NCBI RefSeq assembly: GCF_000745315.1
Contig: NZ_JQNQ01000001.1
Span: forward strand, 1,674,001-1,738,000
Reading direction: 5' to 3'
DNA length: 64,000 nucleotides
DNA from: Salegentibacter sp. Hel_I_6
Lineage (GTDB): Bacteria > Bacteroidota > Bacteroidia > Flavobacteriales > Flavobacteriaceae
Shown: piece by piece, positions 29,710-38,268 of the stretch
How the letters are laid out: each line of letters begins with the position of its first letter
Numbering within the stretch: the first letter of the stretch is position 1
Program-made: the position numbers and the translations under genes
Notes under the pieces: model-generated
Told to the model about the DNA's origin: nothing
Database searches by the model: none
The model's input: the letters and a program-made list of their open reading frames with translations, nothing else

Positions 29710-30942
29710 CTACTCTTCAAATTCTTCATTTAAAACTTTAAGTACTTCCTTAATGGTTTCCTCTTCCAAATCAGTGATTCTAATCAAATCTTCCAAATCC
29801 TGTTCCAAAACACTTTTTGCAGTGTCAAGACCAACCCTGGAAAATTCCTTAATCACCCAATCTTCAATTTCGTCAGAGAATTCTTTTAATTCCACATCTT
29901 CTTCTACTCCTTCTCTGAAAACATCTATTTCGTAACCAGTCAACTGCCCGGCCAGTCTAATATTATGACCTCCACGGCCAATTGCTTTAGAAACTTCCTC
30001 CGGCTTCAGCATTACCTCAGCCGTTTTGTTTTCTTCATCTAATTTGATAGATGTAATTTTTGCAGGACTTAAAGCCCTTGTAATATAAAGTTGATCATTA
30101 TTGGTGAAATTGATCACATCTATATTTTCATTCCCCAATTCACGAACAATACTGTGAATTCTAGAACCCTTCATACCTACACAGGCACCAACGGGATCAA
30201 TTCTATCATCATAAGTATCGACTGCTACTTTTGCTTTCTCGCCAGGAACACGAACCACATTTTGAATAGTTATTAAACCATCAAAAACTTCAGGAATCTC
30301 CTGTTCGAATAGTTTTTCAAGAAAAACCGGAGCGGTACGGGAAAGTATAATTGTAGGCTTGTTTCCTTTAAGCTCTACACTTTCAATAATTCCTTTTACA
30401 TTATCTCCTTTTCTAAAAAAGTCTGAAGGGATTTGGCGATCTTTTGGCAAAACGATCTCGTTCCCTTCGTCGTCTAACAAAATAATTGCTCTGTGTCTAA
30501 TGTGATGAACTTCTGCCGTATAAATCTCACCTTCAAGCTCCTTAAAGTGCTTGAAAATATTTGTATTATCGTGTTCATGAATCTTAGAAATAAGATTTTG
30601 CCTCAAAGCCAAAATCGCCCTTCGTCCAAGATCTACAAGTTTCACTTCTTCTGATACGTCTTCACCAACCTCGAAATCTGGCTCAATTTTTCTAGCTTCA
30701 GTAAGCGAAATTTCCTGGTTAGGATCTTCAACTTCCCCATCTGCAACAACAACCCTGTTTCTCCATATTTCAAGATCACCCTTATCTGGGTTCACGATAA
30801 TATCAAAATTATCGTCTTCACCATACTTTTTCTTCAAAGCACTTCTGAACACATCTTCAAGGATGGCCATAAGCGTTACACGATCTATCAATTTGTCATC
30901 CTTAAATTCTGAAAATGACTCAATCAAGGCGATATTTTCCAT
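29710..30942 (-). CDS. nusA: transcription termination/antitermination factor NusA
   Basis: RNA polymerase-associated factor that modulates pausing, termination and antitermination. The 410-residue form has the N-terminal RNAP-binding domain (MENIALIESFSEFKDDK), an S1 domain around 135-200 (GEIYTAEVHHIRHRAIILL, RKGDNVKGIIESVELKG), and two KH domains (VGACVGMKGSRIHSIVREL; KAIGRGGHNIRLAGQL). There is no extra acidic repeat pair as in E. coli, only a short acidic helical tail. It lies 12 bases after rimP. Confidence 0.98.
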   Translation of the reverse strand: MENIALIESFSEFKDDKLIDRVTLMAILEDVFRSALKKKYGEDDNFDIIVNPDKGDLEIWRNRVVVADGEVEDPNQEISLTEARKIEPDFEVGEDVSEEVKLVDLGRRAILALRQNLISKIHEHDNTNIFKHFKELEGEIYTAEVHHIRHRAIILLDDEGNEIVLPKDRQIPSDFFRKGDNVKGIIESVELKGNKPTIILSRTAPVFLEKLFEQEIPEVFDGLITIQNVVRVPGEKAKVAVDTYDDRIDPVGACVGMKGSRIHSIVRELGNENIDVINFTNNDQLYITRALSPAKITSIKLDEENKTAEVMLKPEEVSKAIGRGGHNIRLAGQLTGYEIDVFREGVEEDVELKEFSDEIEDWVIKEFSRVGLDTAKSVLEQDLEDLIRITDLEEETIKEVLKVLNEEFEE

Positions 30943-30954
30943 ATCAATTTGAGG

Positions 30955-31416
30955 TTAAAATGTTATGATAACTTTAGCGTCTATAATCTCAGAATATGGC
31001 AATACCGCTTCTTTTTCTACGGTATGCTTTCCTTTTCCTACCGGTTTTGGCTCTCTGGCTTTCCAGTTAAGCTTAATACCTTCCTGATCTACATCGGTTA
31101 AAGTTGCTTCAATTTTTTCGTTATTGGTAGTCACCTGCAGTTTCCTGCCAAGGTTTTTCCGGTATTGCCGTTCCAGGCGTAAAGGTTCTGAAACTCCTGC
31201 CGAGCTAACTTCCAAAGAAAAATCCTCTTCCTCCCTGTCTAGATTGTGTTCAATTTTACGGCTAACCGCAATACAATCATTAACAGAAACCCCATGATCA
31301 CCATCTATCACAACAGAAATTTTGTTGTCGTTGGTAATGTTTAGGTCTATTAAAAATAGTGAATTATTTTCCTGGAAAGCTTCCTTCAACAAATTTTCTA
31401 CTTTATCCTGCAACAT
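30955..31416 (-). CDS. rimP: ribosome maturation factor RimP
   Basis: Needed for 30S subunit assembly. The 153-residue product shows the RimP pattern: SLFLIDLNITNDNKISVVIDGDHGVSVNDC, then SRKIEHNLDREEEDFSLEVSSAGVSEPL, followed by the SH3-like C-terminal domain. It opens the conserved rimP-nusA-infB operon; a terminator-like hairpin sits 13 bases in front of its ATG. Confidence 0.96.
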   Translation of the reverse strand: MLQDKVENLLKEAFQENNSLFLIDLNITNDNKISVVIDGDHGVSVNDCIAVSRKIEHNLDREEEDFSLEVSSAGVSEPLRLERQYRKNLGRKLQVTTNNEKIEATLTDVDQEGIKLNWKAREPKPVGKGKHTVEKEAVLPYSEIIDAKVIITF

Positions 31417-31423
31417 AGCTTAT

Positions 31424-31449
31424 AAAAAGAGGGGACTTTTTGTCCCCTC
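31424..31449 (-). promoter_or_regulatory. Terminator-like hairpin (possible attenuator) in the rimP-nusA-infB leader
   Basis: Perfect 8-bp stem GAGGGGAC/GTCCCCTC (31429-31436, 31442-31449) with an AAAAA loop on the minus strand, directly followed by TTTTT. It lies between the predicted transcription start (about 31469) and the rimP ATG at 31416, inside the leader, and no gene upstream on this strand needs a terminator here. Confidence 0.6.
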
Positions 31450-31475
31450 GCTGTACTTTTTTAGTTTCAACGCTG

Positions 31476-31483
31476 CAAATATA
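31476..31483 (-). promoter_or_regulatory. Bacteroidota -7 box for rimP-nusA-infB
   Basis: TATATTTG on the minus strand, matching TAnnTTTG, about 60 bases upstream of the rimP ATG and just upstream of the leader hairpin. Confidence 0.55.
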
Positions 31484-31575
31484 ATAATAATTTCAGAGAA
31501 AGAAAACCAGACTTTAAATGAAATTTTATTCTTAACTTTAATAAAGCAATCATTTTTAATCTTTTAGAAGAATTC

Positions 31576-32406
31576 ATGAAAAAGATACTCGTTCCCACCG
31601 ACTTTTCTGACACCGCTGAACATGCGCTGAAAATTGCTGCAAAACTAGCTAAAAAGCACGATAGCGAGATCTACCTTCTACATATGTTAGAATTGCCTTT
31701 ACAGCTAATAGACCCGGTTGGAGGAAGCAGTAGCCAGAATTTACCAGAATCTATTTTTTTTATGAAACTGGCACATCAGCGCTTCGCAAAGCTTATGGCA
31801 AGACCTTTTTTAAAAGATATTAAAGTTCACGAAACGGTAATGTTTCACCAGGCTTTTGAAGGGATAATGGAAGTTAGCGCAGAGTATAAATGTGACATAA
31901 TTATCATGGGCTCTCATGGTGCCAGTGGCTTTAAAGAAATGTTTATTGGAAGTAACACAGAGAAAGTAGTTCGCACTTCCAAGATACCTGTGCTCGTAAT
32001 TAAAAATGAACACGAGAATTTTGAAGTTAATAATTTTATCTTCGCTACAGATGCAGATGCCAGTAATAAGCACACCCTTACCAATGCCTACAATTTTGCG
32101 AAATTAATAGAAGCAAAATTTCATCTACTTTTTATAAATACTCCAAACAATTTCATTACCAGTACAGAAGTTAGAGAGCGTATAGATAATTTTGTTTCTG
32201 GTACCGAAGTAAAAGATTATAAAATTCATATCTGCAACGACGTAAGTGTAGAAAAAGGGGTTTTAAACTTCGCTATGAAAAAAGAAAAAGCGCTTATTGG
32301 AATCAGCACACACGGGCGTAAAGGTTTAGCACATTTTTTTAATGGAAGTATTAGCGAGGATTTAGTAAATCACGCGCAAATGCCGGTAGTAACTTTTAAA
32401 ATCTAA
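31576..32406 (+). CDS. universal stress protein with two UspA domains
   Basis: A 276-residue tandem UspA protein. Domain 1 (about 1-140) starts MKKILVPTDFSDTAEHALKIAAKLA and has the nucleotide loop MGSHGASGFKEMFIGSNTEKVV. Domain 2 (about 150-276) is more divergent at the start but keeps ISTHGRKGLAHFFNGSISEDLV. The G-2x-G-9x-G(S/T) pattern suggests ATP binding. Its function is stress-linked but undefined. Its last 4 bases overlap the convergent gene on the other strand. Confidence 0.92.
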   Translation: MKKILVPTDFSDTAEHALKIAAKLAKKHDSEIYLLHMLELPLQLIDPVGGSSSQNLPESIFFMKLAHQRFAKLMARPFLKDIKVHETVMFHQAFEGIMEVSAEYKCDIIIMGSHGASGFKEMFIGSNTEKVVRTSKIPVLVIKNEHENFEVNNFIFATDADASNKHTLTNAYNFAKLIEAKFHLLFINTPNNFITSTEVRERIDNFVSGTEVKDYKIHICNDVSVEKGVLNFAMKKEKALIGISTHGRKGLAHFFNGSISEDLVNHAQMPVVTFKI

Positions 32407-33920
32407 AGGAAAGATTTTAAGGCGCCGTTCCTTATATTTTTCCAAAGATAGTTCCAAAAGGATTTTGTTTGAGTTCGCTTGGTTTTTATATTCTTCTGCT
32501 CCTTCTCTTCTGAAGTAGCATTGTTATTCACAATAAGATTAGCTAAAGCTGAAAGAAACTTATTCTTTTCTTCGCCGTCTTCCCGAAGCACCTCAACTTT
32601 AAAGTCATTGTAAACCAATTTCATATTACCGGTAGAGTTTATATTATTCCCGGTAAAATTAAATCGCATATCCCTAATTCCTCCTTCGGCCTTTACATTT
32701 AAGGCAGGCTCCATAAATAGGTTAATCCCCGCGCTGGAAATCCTATCCATTTGCCCTGAAATTGCAAATGCATCAGCTTTATTCGAAATATCGAAATTCC
32801 AGTTTACATTCAATTTGGCCTCCCCCTGAAATTGAGCTTGAACATCAATATCGGTTCTAGGGAAATCTTCGCTATCCATTCCTACATTACTAATATTGTA
32901 AATACTCGCATTAAGATTCTTAAAGGTCACTTTCCCGGGACCTCTTTTTGGCTTCACCAGCTCTTCATATTGAATAGCAAGATTTTCAACTTTTAAAGTA
33001 TCCAACTTTAGTTTAAATGGCAATTCCCTAATCATTTTACTATACATAGGTTTTTGACGGGTATCCTCTTTTACCTGCTTATCCCGATAGATTTTTATAT
33101 CACCATTTGCTATTCTGGTAATATTACTTTCCAGGCTTAGCGAATCATTTTTAAAATCCCAATTAAATCGCTCAAAAGCTAACTCTCTTAAATCTAATTC
33201 AAAGCGATCTTTTTCATAGGGAATATGTCGTTGAAATACCTGTTTATCATACAAAGGCCTAATACTAATTTCATTGAATTTTAGAGAACCGCTATTCATT
33301 TCCATCTTCCCAACATATAAATCGTGTTGATCGTTAAGCTTGAAAAATAAACTATCGGAATTTATCTGAAAATCTTCATATTTAAATGGAATACCAGAGG
33401 CCAGAGATTTTTCGTCTACCCGAACCTGGTCTATGTCAATCTTTGGAAATCTTGCAAAAAGCTGTTCTTTAACTGAATCATTTTTAGCCATTTTGAAACT
33501 GCCATCAAGAATCTCTACAGATTTAATCAACAAATCTATTTTCTTGGAATCCCCATTTTCAGAATTTTTATCTTCTTTCTGTTTTTCAGAATAAATTATC
33601 ACTTCAGGCTTTGTAATCTTTAGTGTAGAAATCTCAATATTATTATTGGTAAGGTATTCCAGGATATTTATTCCATCCAGCTTTATTTCTTCGGTAGCAA
33701 ATTGCAATCCATTCTTTTTATAAATTGCATTGCTTAAGGATGCGCTTTGGCCTAAAATGCTCACATTAATTTTGTCATATTCAATTTCTGACTTGCTTAA
33801 ATTCTCCTCCAGAGCAGATTTCAATTTATTTTCGGCAAATATATTTCCCAGGATAACAGCTACAGCCAGAACTACAAAAACGACAATAAAACTAAGAGAT
33901 AGTTTAGATTTTTTCTTCAA
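32403..33920 (-). CDS. AsmA/DUF748-like membrane-anchored protein
   Basis: 505 residues with one N-terminal helix (LSLSFIVVFVVLAVAVILGNIFA) and a long periplasmic region of amphipathic beta strands. The opening after the helix (EIEYDKINVSILGQSASLSNAIYK, then GINILEYLTNNNIEISTLKITKPEVIIY) resembles DUF748/AsmA-type bridge proteins, which are proposed to move lipids or stabilise the envelope. I recognise only the general fold type. It converges on the stress-protein gene with a 4-base overlap and has no obvious own terminator. Confidence 0.65.
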   Translation of the reverse strand: MKKKSKLSLSFIVVFVVLAVAVILGNIFAENKLKSALEENLSKSEIEYDKINVSILGQSASLSNAIYKKNGLQFATEEIKLDGINILEYLTNNNIEISTLKITKPEVIIYSEKQKEDKNSENGDSKKIDLLIKSVEILDGSFKMAKNDSVKEQLFARFPKIDIDQVRVDEKSLASGIPFKYEDFQINSDSLFFKLNDQHDLYVGKMEMNSGSLKFNEISIRPLYDKQVFQRHIPYEKDRFELDLRELAFERFNWDFKNDSLSLESNITRIANGDIKIYRDKQVKEDTRQKPMYSKMIRELPFKLKLDTLKVENLAIQYEELVKPKRGPGKVTFKNLNASIYNISNVGMDSEDFPRTDIDVQAQFQGEAKLNVNWNFDISNKADAFAISGQMDRISSAGINLFMEPALNVKAEGGIRDMRFNFTGNNINSTGNMKLVYNDFKVEVLREDGEEKNKFLSALANLIVNNNATSEEKEQKNIKTKRTQTKSFWNYLWKNIRNGALKSFL

Positions 33921-34072
33921 AATAGATTTTTTTACAACGGAAATTTACAATTTCAAAATACTAACATTCACTGTTTAAGAGTTTTTAACTTAAAAATTTA
34001 ACCCCAAAGTTTTGTTTGCGTTAAATTTTAGCAAAAGACTATAAGTACCGAATTTTCAATGGTTTTTGATTG

Positions 34073-34080
34073 TATATTTG
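34073..34080 (+). promoter_or_regulatory. Bacteroidota -7 box before the small membrane protein gene
   Basis: TATATTTG at 34073-34080, matching TAnnTTTG, 23 bases before the ATG at 34103. Confidence 0.55.
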
Positions 34081-34102
34081 TCTCATCAACCTAACAGAAA
34101 TT

Positions 34103-34315
34103 ATGATTTTTAAACTTAGTATAAAAATAGTGTTCATTGCCGCAGAAATATTTTTGGCGGTTTACAGTTTTGCGCTAAGTGACAGCTTACTAGTCAAGTT
34201 TCTGTTTTTTGCATTAACAGCCGTTATTGTTGCATTCTCTGTAACTAAAATTACCAATAAACTATTACCAATAGATAAAGATTATATCTCTTCAGAAGAA
34301 GAAGCAGAAGATTAA
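34103..34315 (+). CDS. small two-helix membrane protein
   Basis: A 70-residue protein starting at the ATG at 34103 (MIFKLSIKIVFIAAEI). Two hydrophobic helices (about 4-22 and 27-45) are separated by a short polar turn, with an acidic cytosolic-type tail (SSEEEAED). I do not recognise a family. A good promoter box upstream and a hairpin with a T tract downstream support a real, single-gene unit. An upstream TTG extension would read through the promoter and is rejected. Confidence 0.6.
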   Translation: MIFKLSIKIVFIAAEIFLAVYSFALSDSLLVKFLFFALTAVIVAFSVTKITNKLLPIDKDYISSEEEAED

Positions 34316-34336
34316 TATAACTAAATCTGAAAATTA

Positions 34337-34370
34337 TAATCCGGGGAATTCTTTCTTCGGATTTTTTTAT
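34337..34370 (+). terminator. Probable terminator after the small membrane protein gene
   Basis: Short stem AATCCG/CGGATT with an inner interrupted loop, followed by seven T at 34362-34368. Confidence 0.5.
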
Positions 34371-34378
34371 ATTGTAAA

Positions 34379-35017
34379 ATGCCCATGAAATTGATTTGCA
34401 TTTCAGATACTCATAATAAACACAGGGAAATTCCAATTCCCGATGGCGATGTATTAATACATGCAGGTGATATTACCGAAGGTGGCACAAAAAGAGAAGT
34501 TGTAGATTTTCTAAATTGGTTTTCTTCACAACCGCACGAGCAAAAAATTTTTATTGCTGGAAATCACGATTTCTATTTTGAAAAAACCAGCGAAAAAGAG
34601 GTTCAGGAAATTATTCCTGGCAATATTCATTATTTAGAGAATAATGGCGTTAATATTAATGGAATTAATTTTTGGGGTTCCCCGGTAACTCCTGGGGATG
34701 GCACCTGGGCTTTTAATAAAAAACAGGAAATAGACAATCACTGGGAACAAATTCCAAAAGACACTCAAGTACTTATAACCCATACCCCGCCCTACAAAAT
34801 TAAAGATGTTCTAAATAACGGCCGGCATATTGGATGCGCTTCGTTATTGAAGGCTATACAAAATCGAGAAATTAATTTTCACGTTTTTGGCCATGTTCAC
34901 GATTCTTATGGAATTACGAATATATCAGGAACAAAATTTATAAATGCATCCTGCCTGGATAATAAGTATAGATATCTTCACAAACCTTTAGAGGTTCTTA
35001 CAAAAAACATCTTTTAA
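34379..35017 (+). CDS. calcineurin-like metallophosphoesterase
   Basis: A 212-residue cytoplasmic metal-dependent phosphoesterase. The dinuclear-metal motifs are in order: ISDTHNKH (D-x-H), HAGDIT (GD), GNHDFY (GNHD), ITHTPP and GHVHDSYG (GHxH). It belongs to the YfcE/UPF0046-like phosphodiesterases; the substrate cannot be read from sequence. The start may be the ATG at 34379 or that at 34385 (MKLICISDTH), which better fits strand 1. No close operon partner. Confidence 0.92.
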   Translation: MPMKLICISDTHNKHREIPIPDGDVLIHAGDITEGGTKREVVDFLNWFSSQPHEQKIFIAGNHDFYFEKTSEKEVQEIIPGNIHYLENNGVNINGINFWGSPVTPGDGTWAFNKKQEIDNHWEQIPKDTQVLITHTPPYKIKDVLNNGRHIGCASLLKAIQNREINFHVFGHVHDSYGITNISGTKFINASCLDNKYRYLHKPLEVLTKNIF

Positions 35018-35213
35018 TCGCCATAAGGGAAAACCCTATTTATGACAGTAGGAATTCACTTTCATGTGGATCCTAAAAAGTTTAATTAAAACCAAAAAAG
35101 GTTATTTAGTCGTTAAATATTTGCTAATCATAGGTTTATTAAAACTTTTTTAACACAGAAAAAGATATCAAAGCGTAATTTAGCTGCCACTAACACCTAT
35201 AATACCAACACCT

Positions 35214-35549
35214 ATGAATATCAATACTAACCCAAACGCTACACTTGATGAAGTTAAAAGCTTAATTTCTTATAGTATTTTTCACTTAAACTCAGAAGAA
35301 GATTCAAACTATAACATTATGCATCGAGCTATAATCAAAAAGTATTTTGATGCTAAAAATGTTACTATTAACTACAAAGATCAAACGGTAGATTTAAAAA
35401 TACCGGTTGGAAAAAGAAAATACACAGGAATCACTTTTGAATGCCAGGATTTAGAACGTTTTCTAAAGTCCTGTCTAAAAAAAGATGAAAAAAGTTTAGA
35501 TTTCTATCAGGAAATCTTAAGCCATTACAATATTTACCACGCAGCTTAA
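35214..35549 (+). CDS. hypothetical protein, 111 residues
   Basis: I do not recognise this protein. It is soluble and mixed alpha/beta, with no signal or membrane segment: an N-terminal helix (LDEVKSLISYSIFHLNSEEDSN), a middle basic strand pair (NVTINYKDQTVDLKIPVGKRK), and a C-terminal helical part (CQDLERFLKSCLKKDEKSLDFYQEILSHYNIYH). Three Cys and several His are scattered without a metal pattern. A 196-base leader precedes it and a strong terminator follows, so it is a self-contained unit. Confidence 0.65.
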   Translation: MNINTNPNATLDEVKSLISYSIFHLNSEEDSNYNIMHRAIIKKYFDAKNVTINYKDQTVDLKIPVGKRKYTGITFECQDLERFLKSCLKKDEKSLDFYQEILSHYNIYHAA

Positions 35550-35570
35550 TAATTTAAGTTTACACAAGTT

Positions 35571-35602
35571 AAAGCCATACGCCCTACCGTATGGCTTTTT
35601 TA
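35571..35602 (+). terminator. Rho-independent terminator after the 111-residue hypothetical gene
   Basis: 10-bp perfect stem AAAGCCATAC/GTATGGCTTT (35571-35580, 35589-35598), 8-base loop, T tract. Confidence 0.88.
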
Positions 35603-35652
35603 TTCTTTAATATTTAACGACTATCCTTACTTCCATTTTAACTTAAATTGGT

Positions 35653-35660
35653 TAATTTTG
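35653..35660 (+). promoter_or_regulatory. Bacteroidota -7 box for the DUF3098-uppP-truB unit
   Basis: TAATTTTG, matching TAnnTTTG, 48 bases before the DUF3098 ATG. Confidence 0.5.
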
Positions 35661-35707
35661 AGCCTTTAAGCTGAATTTTTTTAACCAGTTTCTAAGTCTT
35701 AAATCCG

Positions 35708-35959
35708 ATGAGTAAAAAACAGCAACCTACAGATCACAAAAAATATTTCATTTTCAAAAAAAAGAACTACCAGTTTATGTTTATTGGGCTGGCAGTAATA
35801 ACCCTGGGTTTCATCCTTATGGCCGGTGGCGGCAGTGATGATCCAAACACTTTTAATCCAGACATTTATAATTTCCAGCGTATTCGCCTGGCTCCCACCC
35901 TCGTACTTCTTGGATTTGCAATAGAAGTATATGCCATTTTATTAAATCCTAAAAAATAA
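35708..35959 (+). CDS. DUF3098 membrane protein
   Basis: An 83-residue protein with two helices (FMFIGLAVITLGFILMAGGG and LAPTLVLLGFAIEVYAILL) around a polar loop DPNTFNPDIYNFQRI, the DUF3098 pattern. In many Bacteroidota it lies between ftsX and uppP; here ftsX is absent and the gene has its own promoter, but uppP still follows after 6 bases. Its function is unknown; the context suggests a link to the envelope or cell division. Confidence 0.88.
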   Translation: MSKKQQPTDHKKYFIFKKKNYQFMFIGLAVITLGFILMAGGGSDDPNTFNPDIYNFQRIRLAPTLVLLGFAIEVYAILLNPKK

Positions 35960-35965
35960 ACTACA

Positions 35966-36760
35966 TTGAACGAACTAGATGCCGTAATTCTTGGAATTAT
36001 TCAGGGGCTTACCGAATTTCTTCCTGTTTCATCCAGCGGGCACCTCGAACTTGGTAAAGCATTATTAGGTGATAATAGTATCCCTAGCGAATCTTTACTC
36101 TTCACGGTAATTCTTCACGCGGCAACCGCACTTAGTACACTGGTAGTTTTCTGGAAAGATGTTGTTGAAATTTTTAAAGGACTTTTTCAATTTAAATGGA
36201 ACGAAGAATTTAAATTCTCCTTGAAAATTATTGTTTCTATGATTCCAGCGGCTGTTATCGGAGTTTTCTTCGAAGAACAATTAGAGAGTCTTTTTGGTGG
36301 AAACATCATCTTTGTTGGGTTTATGCTTATCGTCACAGCACTCCTATTATGGCTGGCAGATAAAGCGAAAAACACCGACAAACCTGTAAGCTACAGCAAC
36401 GCTTTTGTGATAGGTGTTTCCCAGGCTATAGCAATATTACCCGGTATTTCCCGAAGCGGCGCTACAATTTCTACTTCTGTGCTTCTTGGCAACGACAAAA
36501 CAAAAGCAGCACGATTTTCCTTCTTAATGGTAGTACCTTTAATTTTGGGGAAAATTGCTAAAGATCTTTTAGATGGCAATTTAATGGAAAGCACCACTTC
36601 TTTTTCGGTTCTTGCTATTGGCTTTGTTTCAGCTTTTATCGCGGGACTGGCAGCTTGTACCTGGATGATTAGTATAGTAAAAAAGAGTAAACTTTCTTAT
36701 TTTGCTATTTACTGTTTTATCGCTGGAATTGTTTCCATAGCTGTTTCCTATTACAATTAA
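35966..36760 (+). CDS. uppP: undecaprenyl-diphosphate phosphatase
   Basis: Inner-membrane BacA-type enzyme that regenerates undecaprenyl phosphate for peptidoglycan synthesis; also linked to bacitracin resistance. It is 264 residues with about eight helices. The two catalytic regions are clear: GIIQGLTEFLPVSSSGHLEL near the N-terminus and LPGISRSGATISTSVLLG in the middle. The start is TTG at 35966, 6 bases after DUF3098; no ATG lies before the conserved first motif. Confidence 0.97.
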   Translation: MNELDAVILGIIQGLTEFLPVSSSGHLELGKALLGDNSIPSESLLFTVILHAATALSTLVVFWKDVVEIFKGLFQFKWNEEFKFSLKIIVSMIPAAVIGVFFEEQLESLFGGNIIFVGFMLIVTALLLWLADKAKNTDKPVSYSNAFVIGVSQAIAILPGISRSGATISTSVLLGNDKTKAARFSFLMVVPLILGKIAKDLLDGNLMESTTSFSVLAIGFVSAFIAGLAACTWMISIVKKSKLSYFAIYCFIAGIVSIAVSYYN

Positions 36761-36811
36761 AAATCATGAATTTTGAGAGTGATTATACTCTCAAAACATA
36801 AGCCCTACTTT

Positions 36812-37525
36812 ATGACCACAGAAATTGAAAAATTCACTCCCGAAGATTTTAAAAATGGCCAGATCCTGGTTTTCGATAAACCTTTGGAATGGACCTCTTT
36901 TCAATTAGTTAACAAGGTGCGCTGGTTAATTAGAAAAAGTTGTGGGATAAAAAAAATAAAAGTAGGCCATGCAGGCACTTTAGATCCTTTGGCAACCGGT
37001 GTTTTAGTAATTTGTACGGGAAAGTTTACCAAAAAAATAACCGAGTTACAGGGAACTGAGAAAGAATACACCGGCACCTTTACATTGGGAGCAACTACAC
37101 CATCTTACGATTTGGAAACCGAAATTGATAAAACCTTTGAGACCGAGCATATTTCAGAAGAAAATTTAGAAGAGGCCTCCTTACAACTTACAGGAGAGAT
37201 TGAACAAACACCACCCGTTTATTCAGCTTTAAAAAAAGATGGAAAACGTTTATATGAATATGCCAGAAAAGGAGAGAAAATAGAAATAAAAAGTAGGCCG
37301 GTAACTATTAAGGAATTTGAAGTTGATGCACCACGGTTTCCGGAAGTAGATTTTAGAATAGTTTGTAGCAAAGGCACCTATATTAGAAGTATGGCCAACG
37401 ACTATGGCATCGCCCTGGGTTCTGGAGCTTACCTCTCTGCCCTAAAACGCACCCGCGTTGGAGAATTTGTTATAGAAGATGCTTTAGACCTCTCATCTTT
37501 TGAAAAATTACTACCTTCAGCATAA
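36812..37525 (+). CDS. truB: tRNA pseudouridine(55) synthase TruB
   Basis: Makes pseudouridine 55 in the T-loop of tRNAs. 237 residues from the ATG at 36812 (MTTEIEKFTPEDF); a TTG at 36773 in frame would only add a non-conserved basic tail. Motifs: FDKPLEWTSFQLVNKVR, the catalytic block VGHAGTLDPLATGVLVICTGK with the catalytic Asp, then PPVYSALKKDGKRLYEYARKG and CSKGTYIRSMANDYG. It follows uppP by about 50 bases in the same direction. Confidence 0.97.
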   Translation: MTTEIEKFTPEDFKNGQILVFDKPLEWTSFQLVNKVRWLIRKSCGIKKIKVGHAGTLDPLATGVLVICTGKFTKKITELQGTEKEYTGTFTLGATTPSYDLETEIDKTFETEHISEENLEEASLQLTGEIEQTPPVYSALKKDGKRLYEYARKGEKIEIKSRPVTIKEFEVDAPRFPEVDFRIVCSKGTYIRSMANDYGIALGSGAYLSALKRTRVGEFVIEDALDLSSFEKLLPSA

Positions 37526-37555
37526 AATAAAACATGACAGGTTTTGTTTTATAGC

Positions 37556-38266
37556 ATGGATTTTTTCGATAAACATAAAGCCCTCATCATTACCGTACTT
37601 TTCTGTTCGGTTTTAATACTTGGCCTTTATAATTTTAGCCTATCTCAAAAACAAAAAATTCAGCAGGAAATGTTGGTAGATTTGGAAGAATACACCTCTC
37701 CTGAAGAGGAAGAAGAAATCCCCGAAGAAGAACCTGAACCCCGAACCACCCCAAATAGCCGGGAGACCCATAGGGCGTTTAATGAAAATCAAGAAGCAAG
37801 AGCTGAAAATTTTAATAGGGAATTAGATGAAATCTTAGAGCAGAATAGCGCTCAACAGGAGGAAAATTCAGAAAACGAAAGTGAAACTTCCAGCCTTGGA
37901 ACTTTCCCTACTGGTAACAAATCAGAATCTAAAAAGAGATCTGATGGTGATAATTCCTCAGAAGATATTTCTACACAATCTGGAAGTTTAAGAAATAGCT
38001 CAATCTCTTTTTCGCTTCGCGGAAGAAATGCCGTCGCTATCCCAAACCCCATTTACACCTGTGATTTACGGGGTAAAATCGTAGTTAATATTCGCGTAAA
38101 TGCTGAAGGAAGAGTTATAAATACCAGTATTAATAAAGGGAGTTCAAGCTCAAATAACGAATGCTTAACAGAAAAAGCGCTCGAATATGCGGCAAACGCA
38201 AGGTTTTCCCGCTTAGCTGGTAGAGATGAGCAACCTGGAACAATTACTTATAATTTTAAACCTTAA
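37556..38266 (+). CDS. TonB-family energy transducer
   Basis: 236 residues from the ATG at 37556. Layout fits TonB: one N-terminal helix (ALIITVLFCSVLILGLYNF), an acidic and Pro/Glu-rich periplasmic linker (SPEEEEEIPEEEPEPRTTP and a long polar stretch to about residue 145), and a C-terminal TonB domain (RGKIVVNIRVNAEGRVINT ... ALEYAANARFSRL ... GTITYNF). It probably couples ExbBD to outer-membrane receptors, but which ones is unknown. It sits between truB and tag with small gaps, so it is in the same unit. Confidence 0.82.
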   Translation: MDFFDKHKALIITVLFCSVLILGLYNFSLSQKQKIQQEMLVDLEEYTSPEEEEEIPEEEPEPRTTPNSRETHRAFNENQEARAENFNRELDEILEQNSAQQEENSENESETSSLGTFPTGNKSESKKRSDGDNSSEDISTQSGSLRNSSISFSLRGRNAVAIPNPIYTCDLRGKIVVNIRVNAEGRVINTSINKGSSSSNNECLTEKALEYAANARFSRLAGRDEQPGTITYNFKP

Positions 38267-38268
38267 GA

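Noticed and set aside
36776..36811. ATG at 36776 as the truB start
   Set aside because: That ATG is in another frame and stops after 11 codons; the ATG at 36812 leads directly into conserved TruB sequence.
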